Source: Saposhnikovia divaricata (taxonomy: Eukaryota > Streptophyta > Magnoliopsida > Apiales > Apiaceae). From it: a stretch of 64,000 bases of DNA. The stretch spans positions 119,404,046 through 119,468,045 of the forward strand of contig CM071600.1 of the NCBI GenBank assembly GCA_036435485.1, in the 5' to 3' direction. The notes beneath the pieces are model-generated. The model saw only the letters and a list, made by a program, of their open reading frames with translations, did no database searches and was not told the DNA's origin. Both the position numbers and the translations under genes were made by a program. Shown one piece after another: positions 23,237 to 36,002 of this stretch (positions are counted from its first letter, which is position 1; each line of letters begins with the position of its first letter).

Positions 23237-24635
23237 ATGGCTGATAATTTTGAGATAATGAAGCATAATTTGGTTGGCTATTTTAATCCGAACGATTGTC
23301 CCTATGATCGATTTAAGCCTTGGATACGGTTTTTAAATGACGATTCAATTATCCGAACTGCAATTTCGATCAAAGCCCCAATTAAAATAGGACCACTGAG
23401 ATTGATTTGCACAGAAGCTGTGGTGTCTGAAGATTTGACCTCATTCTCTTTTGATTTTGATGGTACACACCACGTCGTGACAGAATCAACCCTTACTACT
23501 GTATTGGGCCTCCCGGTGGATAATTTTGATCCATTTCCAACCAGTGAACAACTCTATCAATTCTTCAGTGATATTAATTATCGTGGAATAATTGATATGA
23601 ACAACCTGAGCAAAAAGAATCTGGTTCAACAATGGGATGCATTTTTCGACACGATCTCCAAGGTATTTGCTAATACAGCCAGAGGTAACTTTCATTTACT
23701 CACCTCTATGTTACAAACTATTGGTTATGCTGTTGCTAACAACCGTAGAATCAATATTGGTAATCTACTTTGGAATACTATTGTTGGTAGAATTGTTAAG
23801 GCCAGAAGGGATTTTGATGAGGGTAAGAAAGTTTTATGTTATTATCCTAGATTATTAACTTTGATATTTAATCATCTTGTTCCTGTTGGTCAACAAACAA
23901 TCTTTAGGAATGTCAACCCTATGGTATCAGGCAGTCAAACCAAGAAAATATTCACTAGCCTTGATACACATAGAAAATTGATAAATGTGCCATTGTATAT
24001 TACACCATATTTGTCTACCTTCATAAATCTACCTATCATTCCTCGACTTGTAAATGCACCTGAACCTGAACCTCAAAATGTACCTGTCCCTGAACTTCAA
24101 CATCAAATGGAACAATCCATTCCTTTAGGTACAGCTACTGCATCAATGGAGCAGGTATTGCCTTCTATCTCTCAAACTTTTTCTGGAGCCCAAGTGGCTG
24201 ATAGGTCAGACCAAGAGGTTGTAGAACCACAGCCTCTATCCCAGGTCTTAGAGCCAAACACTGTGTCTAATCAAATCTCTAAACCTAAAGCCAGAAGCAA
24301 GTTGTTGACAAAAAGAGCTGATAGAAGAAGTGATAATGTGAGTGATCCCACAGCTCTGCCTCCACCAAAGAAGAGAAGAAACCTACTACTTGAGGCATCT
24401 GTTAGCCCATCCATTTCCTCCCAACAGGACTTGGACATTGAAATGGCCGATGAACTGTTACTAATTTCATACTCTCAACAGAATGAAATTATTGAAATTC
24501 GCCAAAGGGCATTTAGAACAGATATTCTAAATGCTATTGACAGACTCTGTAATAGGGTGGATGAACTTCAGGTGGAAATGCATGTAACTGCTCAATCATA
24601 TTCAACAACCTTTGTGAAGCTTGAAGAAAAGTATG
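23237..24635 (+). pseudogene. Accessory ORF of element A, 5' part (interrupted by element B)
   Basis: Starts MADNFEIMKHN. Residues about 1-230 form a globular domain resembling the 'putative plant transposon protein' family of plant LTR elements: HHVVTESTLTTVLGLP, then QQWDAFFDTISKVF and IGYAVANNRR align in order with EFVITPQTVRETMGFD, RKEWNFFFDCITRTF and IGYSLLYG in element B. A proline/glutamine-rich and then basic low-complexity region follows (KARSKLLTKRADRRSD, PPPKKRRN, a possible nuclear-localisation signal), then a helical stretch. The frame is open to the insertion point of B and continues in frame at 36529. I see no signal peptide or transmembrane segment, so there is no support for an envelope protein. 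Its role is unknown. Confidence 0.75.
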
Positions 24636-25156
24636 TGTTAGATATAATTGATGTAATGTTTCAGTGTTTAAGTGTAACAGTGATATATCAGAGTTTAACT
24701 GGAAGGAAGTCAGAGTTTAGTAAAGTCTGACTAACGGAAGCTGGACAGAGTTTAGTAAAGTCTGTCTAGAAGCAGCACGTACAGAGTCAACAGAAGATAT
24801 TAGAGATCAGTTGAAGATTGATATGGAAGCGAGATCTTTGGAGACTGGATAGCTATCAAAGAGATCGAGTTGACTTAGGAGACGTGTGACAATCTGTAAT
24901 TGATATCATTGTATAGCTGATTATTAGGAATATCGATTAGAGATTGTATCGAAGCTATATATTTTATAAATACAGTTAGGTTAACCCTAGAAGGGTATCG
25001 TGCATCGAACTATCTTTATTTTGTAACCTAGCAGCTCTTTGTGATAGTTTACATCACGAAGAGGGTTTTTAATATCAGAAGATTTAAAGTGCATAATCAT
25101 CTTACTTGTTAAACTCTCATAAGAATTTGATTATTAATTGTGTATTCGGCCTAACA
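24636..25156 (+). repeat. 5' LTR of element B
   Basis: TGTTAGATAT...GGCCTAACA. It contains inverted motif copies (CAGAGTTTA three times), a TATA box at 24965-24972, and one direct AAACTCT near the end. It ends directly at the PBS. Confidence 0.95.
24965..24972 (+). promoter_or_regulatory. TATA box in the element B LTR
   Basis: TATAAATA, conserved at 36332-36339 in the 3' LTR, about 190 bases before the LTR end. It would place the RNA start near 25000. Position and sequence fit a plant LTR promoter; no direct proof. Confidence 0.5.
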
Positions 25157-25158
25157 AG

Positions 25159-25170
25159 TGGTATCAGAGC
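25159..25170 (+). other. Primer-binding site of element B
   Basis: TGGTATCAGAGC, the exact complement of the plant initiator Met-tRNA end, two bases after the LTR. Confidence 0.95.
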
Positions 25171-25217
25171 CAATCTGTTACTTTATTACAGGTTAAGATC
25201 CAAACACAACAATAATC

Positions 25218-27452
25218 ATGTCAGCAATTCCTCCACCAACATCTACTAGTTCTGAAAAGGCTCCTACTACTGTGAGTCGTTATGAACCAATCAGGGTTCC
25301 TATTCTCAGGCCATCAGAGTATGCCATGTGGAAGGTCAAGATGACTATGTTTCTGGAGGCTAAAGATCCAAAATATCTTGACAGGATTTATGAAGGCCCT
25401 CACAATCCTACAAAGCTATCTGCTACAACTGCTGGTGAAGAAGCTAAAATAGTTCCAAAGGAAAATAAGGACATGACTCCTGAAGATCTATCGTCAATTG
25501 CTAAGGATGCGAAGGTTAGGCATTTACTGCATAGTGCTTTAGACAATGTTATGTCTAACAAAGTGATTAACTGCACCACTGCAAAAGAGATCTGGGATGC
25601 TCTTGAAGTCAGATGTCAAGGAACTGCAGCTATTAAGAAGAATAGGAGAAACATACTCACACAAGAGTATGAGCACTTTGAGGCTAAACCTGAAGAGACC
25701 ATGACAGAAATATTTGATAGATTCTGTAAACTGCTCAATGATCTGTCATTGTTCAACAAAGAGTATGATCTAGAAGACTCAAATCTCAAGTTTCTTCTTT
25801 CTCTACCTGAAAGGTGGGATGTGAAAACAACCACTATTAGAGACAATTATGAACTTGCTGAAACAGAGATTGATGAAATCTATGGGCTGCTCAAAACTCA
25901 TGAATTGGAAATGGAGCAGAGAAACAGGAGATCAAGCAGGAAGGCAAAGTCTGTTGCTCTTAAGATTGAAGAGAAGCCTCAGAAGAAAGAGGCATCAAGA
26001 AGGAAAATGAAGGGAAAAGCTTTGGTCATACACTCAGAAAGTGAATCATCAAACTCTGATTGTGGTTCAAACTCTTCTGAATCATCTGACTCTGAGGATG
26101 ATGAAGAAGAAATGAGAAAAATGGTTGTGTTGATGGTGAAGACCTTCAAGAAAATGGGTTTCAAGAATTTCAAGAAAGGGAAAAGGTTTTCTAGAGATTC
26201 AAATGAAGACAGAAAAAGTTTCAGGAGGTCTGAAAGAAAAGAGACCAAGTTTGGGAAAAATGATAAGTCTGAAATTCATTGCTACAAGTGTAAGGAGATG
26301 GGTCACTATGCTCCTGAGTGCAAGAAGGGTAAAACTGGAAAGGTACTCTACACTAAAGGCAGAGATTGGGCAGACACTTCAGATTCTGATAAAGAAGTGA
26401 ACTATGCTCTCATGGCTACTACTGAATCAGAAACTTCTGAAAATCAGGTACCTCTAACTACCTATGCTTATAATATTGATGATATTTCTCAATTAAGAAT
26501 TTATCTTAAGTCATTGCATATAAGTTATAGGGATCAGACTTTAGAGAATGAGAGGATAAAATCTGAAAATTTTGAACTTAAGGTTAGAAATAAACTTGTT
26601 AAAGAAAAACTTGAAAACATGCAACAAGTTTAGAAAGAGAGAGATGATGCTGTTTCTATAGAACAGGATTTGCTTCAGAAATATAAACAACTAGAATCTG
26701 AGTTGGAGGAAGCAAATAAGAAAATTAGGACTTGGACTAATTCTGGAAAGGACACTCAACAGATTTTTCAAACAGACACTGTTGGTCTAGGTTATAATGA
26801 GGGAGATGAACTAAGATTTCAAAATCAAGTTAAAATCAGACCTTATTTTGTACATGGAGCCAGTAAATTTTTGTCTTATAATGAAAAAGAAGCTGTTAAA
26901 AGTGAACCAGTAAAAACTAGTGTTAAACAGGTTAATATTGGTTCAATGACAGATAAACAACTCAAACATAAACTGAAGGAGTTAAAATCTGTTAAGAAAC
27001 AGGGAGTGTCAAATAAGAACAGAAATGGAAAAGTAGAAATCACTTCAGGAAATAAACCAATGCTTGCCAGTTATGCTCCAAGAAAGACATGTCATAACTG
27101 TGGTAGTACTAAGCATCTTGCAAATTTCTGCAAGAAAAACAAAAATATAAATTCTTTACCTTCCAAGTCTGAGGTAAAGAAGGATTTTGCTAGAACTAAG
27201 CAACAGACTTTATGCACACACTGTGGAAGCACCTGGCATTCCATTTATACTTCCAGATAGTATCATGCTATCTATCATAATTACTATGAACTTAAACCCA
27301 ATCTGAAATGGGTTAAAGTTAATACTGCAAGTGTAAACTCTGATACTGTTAGCTCAAACTCTGATAATGTTAATTCCGCTGCTAAAGCTAGCAAAGTTAA
27401 GAATGTCAAAGGATCCAAGCAAGTCTGGATCCTTAAATCAAATCCTCAGTAA
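25218..27452 (+). pseudogene. Gag of element B with in-frame stops
   Basis: ATG at 25218. One frame to TAA at 27450 is interrupted by stops near 26631 and at 27258. The N-terminal region has RVPILRPSEYAMWKVKM, then a UBN2-like capsid region, an acidic/serine-rich block and a CCHC knuckle (CYKCKEMGHYAPEC, near 26280-26325). Further knuckles are CHNCGSTKHLANFC (near 27090) and an incomplete third (CTHCGSTWHSIYTS) whose last cysteine is missing. Extra knuckles and a long C-terminal tail are typical of Sirevirus gag. The next frame (pol) is +1 relative to gag, unlike element A. Confidence 0.87.
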
Positions 27453-27462
27453 TTGCTTATGA

Positions 27463-30400
27463 TTGCAGGGCAACAGGGAGGCAACCCTAGTTGTGGACAG
27501 TGGATGTTCAGGACACATGACTGGAAATAAAGCCCTGCTATCAGACTTTGAGGAGAAGGCTGGCCCAAAAGTTTCCTATGGTGATGGCAATGTAGGAAGA
27601 ACATTGGGATATGGCAATATTAATCTTGGAAATTTCATCATCAACAATGTAGCTCATGTCCCAGGACTCAAGCATGACTTGCTATCTGTGAGTCAAATCT
27701 GTGACAAGGGATATCATGTAGATTTTCAACCTGAATATTGTGAAGTTATTAGCAAATGTACAGGAAAGGTTGTTCTAGTTGGTAATAGGCAAAACAACAT
27801 TTATGAAATCAAGCTTTTAATAGACTCTGTTGGAAAAGCTGTTTGCCTGTCTACAAGAATGTCTAGTGAAGAGAGTTGGAAGTGGCACAAGAAACTCTCA
27901 CATTTGAACTTGAACAACATCAATGAATTGATCAGAAAGGATCTTGTAAGAGGACTACCAAAGGCTCTGTTAAATGTTGATGGCCTATGTGATTCATGTC
28001 AAAAGGCCAAGCAAAGGAAGTCATCTTTCAAGAGCAAGACAGAATTTTCAATCACTGATCCTTAACATCTTCTGCATGTTGATCTCTTTGGTCCAGTAAA
28101 TGTTATGTCTATAGCAAGGAAGAAATATTCTTTAGTCATTGTTGATTAATACACTAGATTCACTTGGGTGTATTTTCTAGCAAAGAAGGATGAAACTACA
28201 TTAACTCTGATGGAGCATGTGAAGCTTCTGGACAAAGGATCAAGTAACAAAGTCAAAATAATCAGAAGTGATAATGGAACTGAGTTCAGAAATGCAACAA
28301 TGGAAGAATTCTGCAAGGACAATGGAGTGATGCAAGAATTTTCAGCACCTGGTACACCACAACAAAATGGTGTAGTTGAAAGGAAAAATAGAACCTTGAT
28401 AGAAGCTTCCAGAACTATGCTTGATGAAGCAAAATTGCCAACTTATTTCAGGGCAGAAGCTGTTCAAACTGCTTGTTTTACTCAAAATGCTACACTGATC
28501 AATAAGCATGGAAAAACACCATACGAGATGGTGAAGAAAAAGAAGCCTAACCTGAAATACTTTCATATTTTCGGGTGCAAATGCTTTGTTTTGAAGACTC
28601 ATCCTGAACAGTTGACCAAGTTTGAGCTAAAGGCAGATGAAGGAATTTTTGTTGGCTATCCACTGTCAACAAAGGCATTCAGAGTTTACAATCTGAGAAC
28701 TAAAGTGATCATGGAATCTATACATGTGTCTTTTGATGACAAGAAGATAACTGGACTTGAAGACATAGATGAATATGATCAACTGAACTTTGAAAATGAA
28801 GATTTAAACTCTGTTGAAGTAAACTCTGATCAAACTATTCTGACAGACTCTGTTGAAGTAAACTCTGATCAAACTATTCTGACAGACTCTGTTGAAACAA
28901 ACTCTGAACCTCTACTGGTAAACATTGGAGAAATGTCTCAGACACAACAAAGGGAAGAACCAGTTGAGGGGGAGCATGATCAAGATGAAGACTCAAACAT
29001 TGATACTGAGTCAACTGAAAAATCTGGATCAAACTCTGATGATTCAAACTCTGGAAATTCAAATTCTGACTCTGGGCAGTCAAGTTCAGGGGGAGTCTCA
29101 GAAAATGAAGAAAGACCACAACAAAATCAGGAGAGCATGGATCAAGGGGGAGGATCACATGCTGACAGAAGTCATTTGCCTTCTGCTAGGAAATGGACCA
29201 AATCACATTCACCTGATTTGATAATTGGTGATCCAGATGCAAAAGTGAAAACAAGAAGTACCACTGCAAGTGAATGTTTGTTTCATGCATTCTTGTCTAA
29301 AAATGAACCAAAGAAAGTGGAAGAAGCTCTTCAAGATGCTGACTGGATAACAGCAATGCAGGAAGAGTTGAATGAATTAGAAAGGAATGAAGTTTGGACC
29401 CTTGTACCAAGGCCAAAGAAAAGATCTATTGTTGGTACTAAATGGGTTTTCAGAAACAAGACTGACAGTGAAGGTGTTATCACAAGGAACAAGGCTAGAC
29501 TGGTAGCAAAAGGCTATTCACAGCATAAAGGAATAGACTATGATGAAACATTTGCTCCAGTTGCAAGATTGGAGGCAATCAGAATTTTTCTAGCATATGC
29601 CTCTCACAAGAAATTCAAAGTATTCCAGATGGATGTGAAAAGTGCTTTTCTGAATGAGAAGCTTGAAGAAGAAGTGTTTGTTGAACAACCACCAGGATTT
29701 GTGGACCCAAAATATCCAGATCATGTCTACAGGCTGGATAAAGCACTCTATGGACTTAAGCAAGCACCAAGGGCATGGTATGAAACTCTGGCTCAATTTC
29801 TCTTAGAAAGTGGATTCAACAGAGGTACTATTGACAAAACTCTGTTTTATTTCAAATCTGGGAGTGACTTGCTTTTAGTTCAGATATATGTTGATGACAT
29901 TATCTTTGGGTCTACTAATGATAAACTCTGTAAGAAGTTTGCCAAGCTCATGCAATCCAGATATCAAATGAGCATGATGGGAGAGCTTAGTTATTTTCTA
30001 GGCCTACAGGTGAGACAAACAGATGATGGTATCTTCATTAATCAAGCAAAATATACCAGAAATCTTCTCAAGAAATTTGGTATGCTTGACTGTTCATCTG
30101 CATCAACTCCCATGGCAACAGCAACTAAATTGGACAAAGACACAGGAGTTTCAGTGGATATGACAAACTACAGGGGTATGATAGGATCTCTTCTTTACTT
30201 GACAGCTAGTAGGCCTGACATCATGTATGCAACCTGTCTTTGTGGAAGGTTTCAGGCAGATCCTAGAGAGCCACATCTGACAGCTGTGAAAAGAATCTTC
30301 AAGTATCTCAAGGGCACCATATCATTAGGTCTGTGGTACCCCAGAGAATCAGATTTCAAGCTACTTGGGTATTCTAATGCAGACTTTGCAGGCTGCAAGA

Positions 30401-30830
30401 TAGACAGAAAGAGCACTAGTGGAAGTTGTCAATTTCTTGGTGACAGACTTGTCTCTTGGTACAGCAAGAAACAAAATTCAATTTCTACATCTACAGCTGA
30501 AGCAGAGTATTTGCAGCTGGTAGCTGTTGTGCACAGATCTTGTGGATGAAGAATCAATTGCTGGATTATGGATTGAGGTACAGTAAGATTCCTATTTACT
30601 GTGATAATCAAAGTGCTATTGCTATGATATGTAATCCAGTACAGCATTCAATGACCAAGCACATCAGAATAAGGTACCATTTCATCCGAGAACATGTGGA
30701 AGAAGGGAATATTGAACTACATTTTGTGTCTACAGAACAACAGCTTGCAGATATCTTCACCAAACTATTGAGTGAAGCTACATTTACAAGACTGGTCAAT
30801 GAACTAGGAATGGTCTCTGGTTCTGACTAG
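27463..30830 (+). pseudogene. Pol of element B, broken by two stops and one frameshift
   Basis: Protease with VVDSGCSGHMTG near 27490; GAG-pre-integrase WHKKLSHLNLNN; integrase with HVDLFGP, RSDNGTEF, GVVERKNRT; reverse transcriptase with YDETFAPVARLEA, ALYGLKQAPRAWY and YVDD (29887-29898); RNase H with RKSTSGSCQFLG and CDNQSAIA. TAA codons at 28063-28065 and 28147-28149 fall in the integrase core. Near 30508, within AEAEY..., a small deletion relative to element A shifts the frame, so the RNase H end is read from 30540 to 30830. A 39-bp tandem duplication adds 13 residues at 28847-28885. The protein is otherwise close to A pol in layout. Confidence 0.9.
28808..28885 (+). repeat. 39-bp in-frame tandem duplication inside B pol linker
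   Basis: 28808-28846 is repeated exactly at 28847-28885, with a partial third copy. Each unit encodes 13 residues containing SVEVNSDQ and carries the AAACTCTG motif. It lies in the variable acidic linker between integrase and reverse transcriptase. Confidence 0.8.
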
Positions 30831-32276
30831 GAATGTTGGTTAGATTCAAATTTTACTTATGTAATGTGTTGCTCATATTTCCTTGATTTGTTAAGTGCTA
30901 AGTGATCTCTGTTGATTAAACTCTGTTATGCATACTCTGTTAACATGTTTTCCTTTAAACACTGACAAACTCTGCTAAACTCTGTCAGCATGCCTGTATG
31001 TCATACACTGTTAATAAGTTTGATAAACTCTGTGAACTCTGAGTTGATTTTTGTCTGAATGAAAACACCAATGAAGAAATATGTATGAAGCATGATTCTC
31101 AGCAATTAATCATGAATCTTTCTGAGTTATTGTGATCTAATCTTAGATTGTGCAGAAAGTTAACACAGCATGATACTGGTTCATATTTATAGCATCTCTT
31201 AGTTTATTTTGTCCTAAACTCTGAGTCTATAAATACTGTGTACATTGCCTTTCATGAATAACTACTGATGTTGATGAACTCTAAACTCTGTTAGTTATAC
31301 TCTGGTAGATTAAAATGCTTACTGCAATACCCCAAAGAAATGTATATAGGTTGTTATGCTCCTTTGAGATTATATTGGAGACTAGGATGACCCAGGAACT
31401 TATTGGTATATAATATGTGTTAAAATTCTCTGATTTTTGGTGACTAGTCAAAGACTAGGATGACCCAGGAACTTATCAAAATGGTAAGGGCTAAAATTTT
31501 TGAATTTTTGGTGACTAGCTCCAACCTCTAATTACTGGAATGAATAGAATTAATATATATATATATATATATTAGCAATAGAGGGGGTATAAAATAAATT
31601 AAATGTTACTGTATATAGATTGATTACTACAGAGTTTAGCTTTCATCATACAGTCAGTGTTTACTATGAAAGTTTGTGCATCCAGTGTTTATTGATTTAC
31701 TTTTTGGATTTTATGAAAAATTAGATGCTCTAAAAATTGATTTGGTAAACTCTGCTTTACACACACATATTTTCACAACTGTGCAATTTTTGAAAGGGTT
31801 TCGGTGATAAAGTTGGAGAATTGACAAACGCTGTTGATTTGTGGTTAGTACTCTGAGGTAAATTTTCATTTGGAAAATTTGAAAATATTGGAGTAAATAG
31901 TGCTTTTGACAACTGTTAATAAGTGTATTGTGTTAAAGTATCTTGGAAACAGGAAAGAGAATACAGCGGTGATAATTGCTATTTTTACTGCGCATGATTA
32001 ATTGATCCACTGCATGTATGACACGTGTCCCACTCACTCATTATTGTGTCCCACTCACACATTAATCTAGGAACTGTTTAGTGTTTGAATACACAAACGA
32101 TTGAGTTTTAATTTTTAATTACAACTCTAATTACTTTTGTGTACAAACGATTGAGTTTTACTTTCACCCACTCACTTTTACATCTCACAGTTCTCTCAGT
32201 TTTCACTTGCGCATTTTCACAAACACCTTTCCTACATACACTTTTCTTTGTGATTTCTTGCTCATTTCTTGATTCA
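30831..32276 (+). other. Long spacer of element B between pol and accessory ORF
   Basis: No coding capacity. It holds many AACTCTG copies (30895-31330, 31745); a near-exact repeat of GACTAGGATGACCCAGGAAC (about 31380-31400 and 31453-31472); an AT run (31553-31572); then a promoter-like stretch with ACACGTGT (G-box, 32021-32028), two GTGTCCCACTCAC words, an 18-bp direct repeat ACAAACGATTGAGTTTTA (32093-32110, 32143-32160) and a pyrimidine-rich leader with CACAG and CTCAG before the ATG. Confidence 0.65.
32021..32160 (+). promoter_or_regulatory. Possible internal promoter or splice-acceptor region before the B accessory ORF
   Basis: The G-box core CACGTG (32022-32027) is the plant bZIP/bHLH binding site. 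It is followed by two copies of an 18-bp direct repeat 50 bases apart, then a CT-rich tract resembling a plant 5' UTR, with acceptor-like CACAG near 32191. I cannot tell whether it is a promoter or an acceptor for splicing from the main RNA. Confidence 0.3.
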
Positions 32277-35200
32277 ATGGCTTCTAAATCATTTACTGTT
32301 CTTGGTCTACGTTTTGTCCCTAACAATTATGCAGCCCCACTCAATCATGAACGTGTTCCAGAACCGTTTCATCTTATGCAGAATTTCTTGAGAGACTCAG
32401 AGATTGGACAAGCTCTGGTTGAACCTAGTACTCTCTCTGCATCTCAAATTGCCACTTTTTGGCAAAACTCGGTCTATGTGGATGGAGGAGAGAATGGGAC
32501 TCCAAACATCATCTTCACTCATGAAGAACAAGAGTTTGTGATTACTCCACAAACTGTCAGAGAAACGATGGGGTTTGATACACACACCTCTTATGCTTAC
32601 GTTGCTGAACCTCAATTGAGACAGATGCTACAAGAGATAGGCTACATGGATTCTCTTGACAAGCTTGGCAGTGTAAAGAGGCCTAATCTCAGGAAAGAAT
32701 GGAATTTTTTCTTCGATTGCATTACAAGGACATTCCAGAAGAAGGTCACTAACTGGGATGCTATTCCAATGGACAGTCTACAAATCGGGTATTCTCTACT
32801 TTATGGCAGTAATTTTGATTTTGTTAGATATGTTCTAATGAATCTAGGTGATAAACTGTAAGAGTCTACTACAGTTTATTTTGCTCGATTTTGTCAAATG
32901 CTATTCACTGCCTTTGTATCTGGTTTAGAGATTGCTGAATCTGATGAAATTCAACCTTTTAGAGTCAACAAGAGAATATTCTCTGATATGACTAATAAGG
33001 ATGCTGGTAAAGAAAACCTACCTGCCCTTGTTCTGCCACTTGCTCTGCAGAATTTTCTCAACCAACCTCAAGACCAACCACAACCAGAACCACAACCTGA
33101 ACCACTAAACACTGATCATACTCAAACCTTAAACACTGAACCACCTACATCACCTACCCACATTGTACCTACTCAACAACCCGCATCCACTCACAACACT
33201 TTATCACCAATCACAAACACTGCTCCAACCCAAAATCCTCAATCTCCAATCATAAAACAATCTTCACACACTCAACAACTAAACACTGAACCATCACAAT
33301 CTCAACCACAACCACAGCCTAAAGCTAAAAGAGGCAGAGTAAAGCAATCAGCAGCAACTACTGAGAGACATGCAAGATCTAAGAAGTTAGTAAAGACACA
33401 CATCAAAGCAAAACAGACATCTCCTGGAGCTGTTTATACTAGAAGAAAGATACAAAGAGCAAAAAGACCTAAGTCACCCTCTGTGGTAGCAGAATCTAGT
33501 AAAGAGGATTCAGATGAAGTGCCTCTAGCTAAGAGAAGAAAACTAGTAATCTCTGATTCTGATGGTGAAAATGTTGAAGCTCCAGAGGTGGTTTCACAAC
33601 AAACACCTACTGTTGAGGCTGAAAAAGATAAAATGCCTGCAGAGGTTGAAATGCCTGCAGAGGACAAAATGCCTGCAGAAGAGGATACTAGAGATGGCTT
33701 TTCTCCAATGGATGATAATCTTGATTTATTCATGCCATTCTCTGATCCTATCTCATCTATTTTTACTCAATCTGAAGCAACTGGTGCAGCTGATCAACCT
33801 ACAGTTATCCTTTCTGAAACTGTAGCATCACATACAGAATTACTCTCAGATGCTCACCAGACTGTTGAAGGAGGAGATGAGGTTGATCAAGCAACCAAGG
33901 TTACTTCTCAGCCTATGCTTGTTGATGATAAAATGTAAACTCTGTTGCTGAGCCTGAGCAACATGAAGAAAATCTTGACAAGGCTGCAGAAGAAATTGTA
34001 GAAACTGTGGCTGACAATGCTCAGCACAGTGTTTTACTTGAAGATGAACATGCTAAAGCTGCAAGTGTTGAACTTGAAGGTGAAAGCAGTGCAAACTCTG
34101 ATTCTTTTCTGAGTGCACCAGTGCAAACAGACAATAAACATACCTCTTTCACTCAACCTTGTAAGTCTCATGAAATTGAGAAAGCACAACTTGCAAAATT
34201 TGCTGCTGAATGGTACAAAGAGGATTGCATTTTTCCAAGAGGGAGAGCAGCTAATTTTGTTAAGCAAACTGCCAATACCATCTCCAATCCAGAGATTCTT
34301 TCTTGCTTAAAAGCAACTGTAGTTCAAGTCAAAACTCTGGATGGTAGATTTGATGAAAATACAAAGGCAATCACTGACTTGAGGACTGAGATCTTATCTA
34401 GAGAAATGAAAATGGAAATAGAGTCTAAACTCATGAATACAAAATTATCTAAAGCTCAAGACAATCTCTTTGCCAGGCTGGGTAAAGTTGAAGATAATCA
34501 GTCTGCCTTGTCTGTTAAAATAGATTCCATTGCAAACTCTTTGGAGTTGCTAACCTCCATTCTGATTCCTGATGATGTCAAAAAGGGGGAGAAAGTTGCA
34601 AAAACTGCTTGCAAACAACTTCAATCCTTTGAGAAGAAGGATGATGCTGCAGATGGAGGTGGATCTGATAGAAACAAAAGAACAATTAAAAGGTCTAAAG
34701 TAAACTCTGCTACAGTAAACTCTGCTAAAGCAAACACTGCTGAAGGTCCACAGAATGATACAGAGCTAGCTGCAAATATGTTTCTTGAAGAACATGGAAA
34801 TGATGTCACTCTAGAAGATGTAAAGGCTGAAGAGCTAAGGCTTAAAGCTGAACATGAGAAAAAGCTTAAATCTGGAAAATTCAAGAAGAAAGATGAAAAG
34901 GCATCAAGACCTGTTCTTAAAGGCATTAAGATCAATGAAAATGTCAATGCTGATCAGAGAGTGTCTCATTCAAGAAAGCCAACAGCAGATGAAGCAAGAT
35001 TGAAGCTTAAAGAAAAAGTTGTTGAAGTTGATAAGAGTTCAAAGAAGTTAAAACAAGTTACAACCTCTGTTTCTACACATGTTGTACAAACTACTCTTCC
35101 AATTCATGGTTTTGTGAGACCTACTATTCCTGAAAATACTGAGAAAGTTCAAGGAGGTGATATTTTTCAAAGCAGAGCAATGATTGCTAAGCAACCTCAT

Positions 35201-35845
35201 GATTTGGCTGGTTTAGGATCACATAGAGAAAGAAATTCATCACTGGCTGCTCCAGGCAAGGGTGTCATTCAAGTTAATTTGGACAAGCTGGAATCAGTAC
35301 AGTTGATTCATCAAAGAAGTCTAAATAAAGACTTTCTGCTGTATTTCATGGAGGATGGGACTGTTTACAAAGTTGGAGAGCATGATATTCATTTGAAAAT
35401 GTATGAAGAACTACAGTATGTCTTACATATTTTCAAGGTAAATAACAGTCGTACTTATCGAGCTGCAGAAGTGCTTAGATACCAGATGGAAAGATCAAAG
35501 ATGATTTGTGGAATTAAAGACAAGTCTGAATATGTACCAAAGTACTTAGATTACAAAGGAAGAATGGTTGAAATGAAGAGAAACAGTGCTAAGTTGAGAA
35601 CTGATTTGGGTATCACTGTGCTTGAAATCAATTCAGAATCAGAAAAGTCATACTTTATCAGACTTGGAAATGAAATGAAGAAGAACAACATCTATGATTT
35701 GAGATCAGCTATTTATCAGACAGATGGTACAGATTCTAAGCTTTGAGAGATCAAGCTACAGATGGAAAGAGCACTTGAAGTTGCAGAAGAGAGATTGCTA
35801 ACAGAGTACTTGAGAACAACATGGGATGTTGAAAGGATTAAGTAA
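32277..35845 (+). pseudogene. Accessory ORF of element B with stops and a frameshift
   Basis: ATG at 32277 (MASKSFTVLGLRF). Breaks: TAA at 32859-32861, a -1 change near 33935, and TGA at 35744-35746; the frame then runs to TAA at 35843. Regions: N-terminal plant-transposon-type domain (about residues 1-210), proline/glutamine-rich stretch (33040-33320), basic segment (KAKRGRVKQS, LAKRRKLVISD), short EMPAEDKMPAE repeats, acidic region, a long helical/coiled-coil stretch (34320-34600), lysine-rich segment, and a C-terminal block (VYKVGEHDIHLKMYEELQ, YRAAEVLRYQM). The C-terminal block matches the layout of element A's tail. Function unknown. No transmembrane helix is seen. Confidence 0.78.
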
Positions 35846-35992
35846 TTTATGCTCTGTAAGTTTTTCATATTTTCTGTAATTTTGTTAAGTATCAGTTTAA
35901 ACTCTGTTTAGTTGTTAAACACTGTATATGATTATTTGTTTTTGACATCATCAATTATCTATTAACTTGTGCATTTTTGCTAATGAACAAGT

Positions 35993-36002
35993 TGGGGGAG
36001 AT
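35993..36002 (+). other. Polypurine tract of element B
   Basis: TGGGGGAGAT directly before the 3' LTR start TGTTGGAT; primer for plus-strand DNA synthesis. Confidence 0.9.

Noticed and set aside
32139..32276. Hydrophobic N-terminal extension of the B accessory ORF resembling a signal peptide
   Set aside because: The extension starts at GTG, lies in a pyrimidine-rich leader, and the ATG at 32277 matches the start context of element A's ORF.
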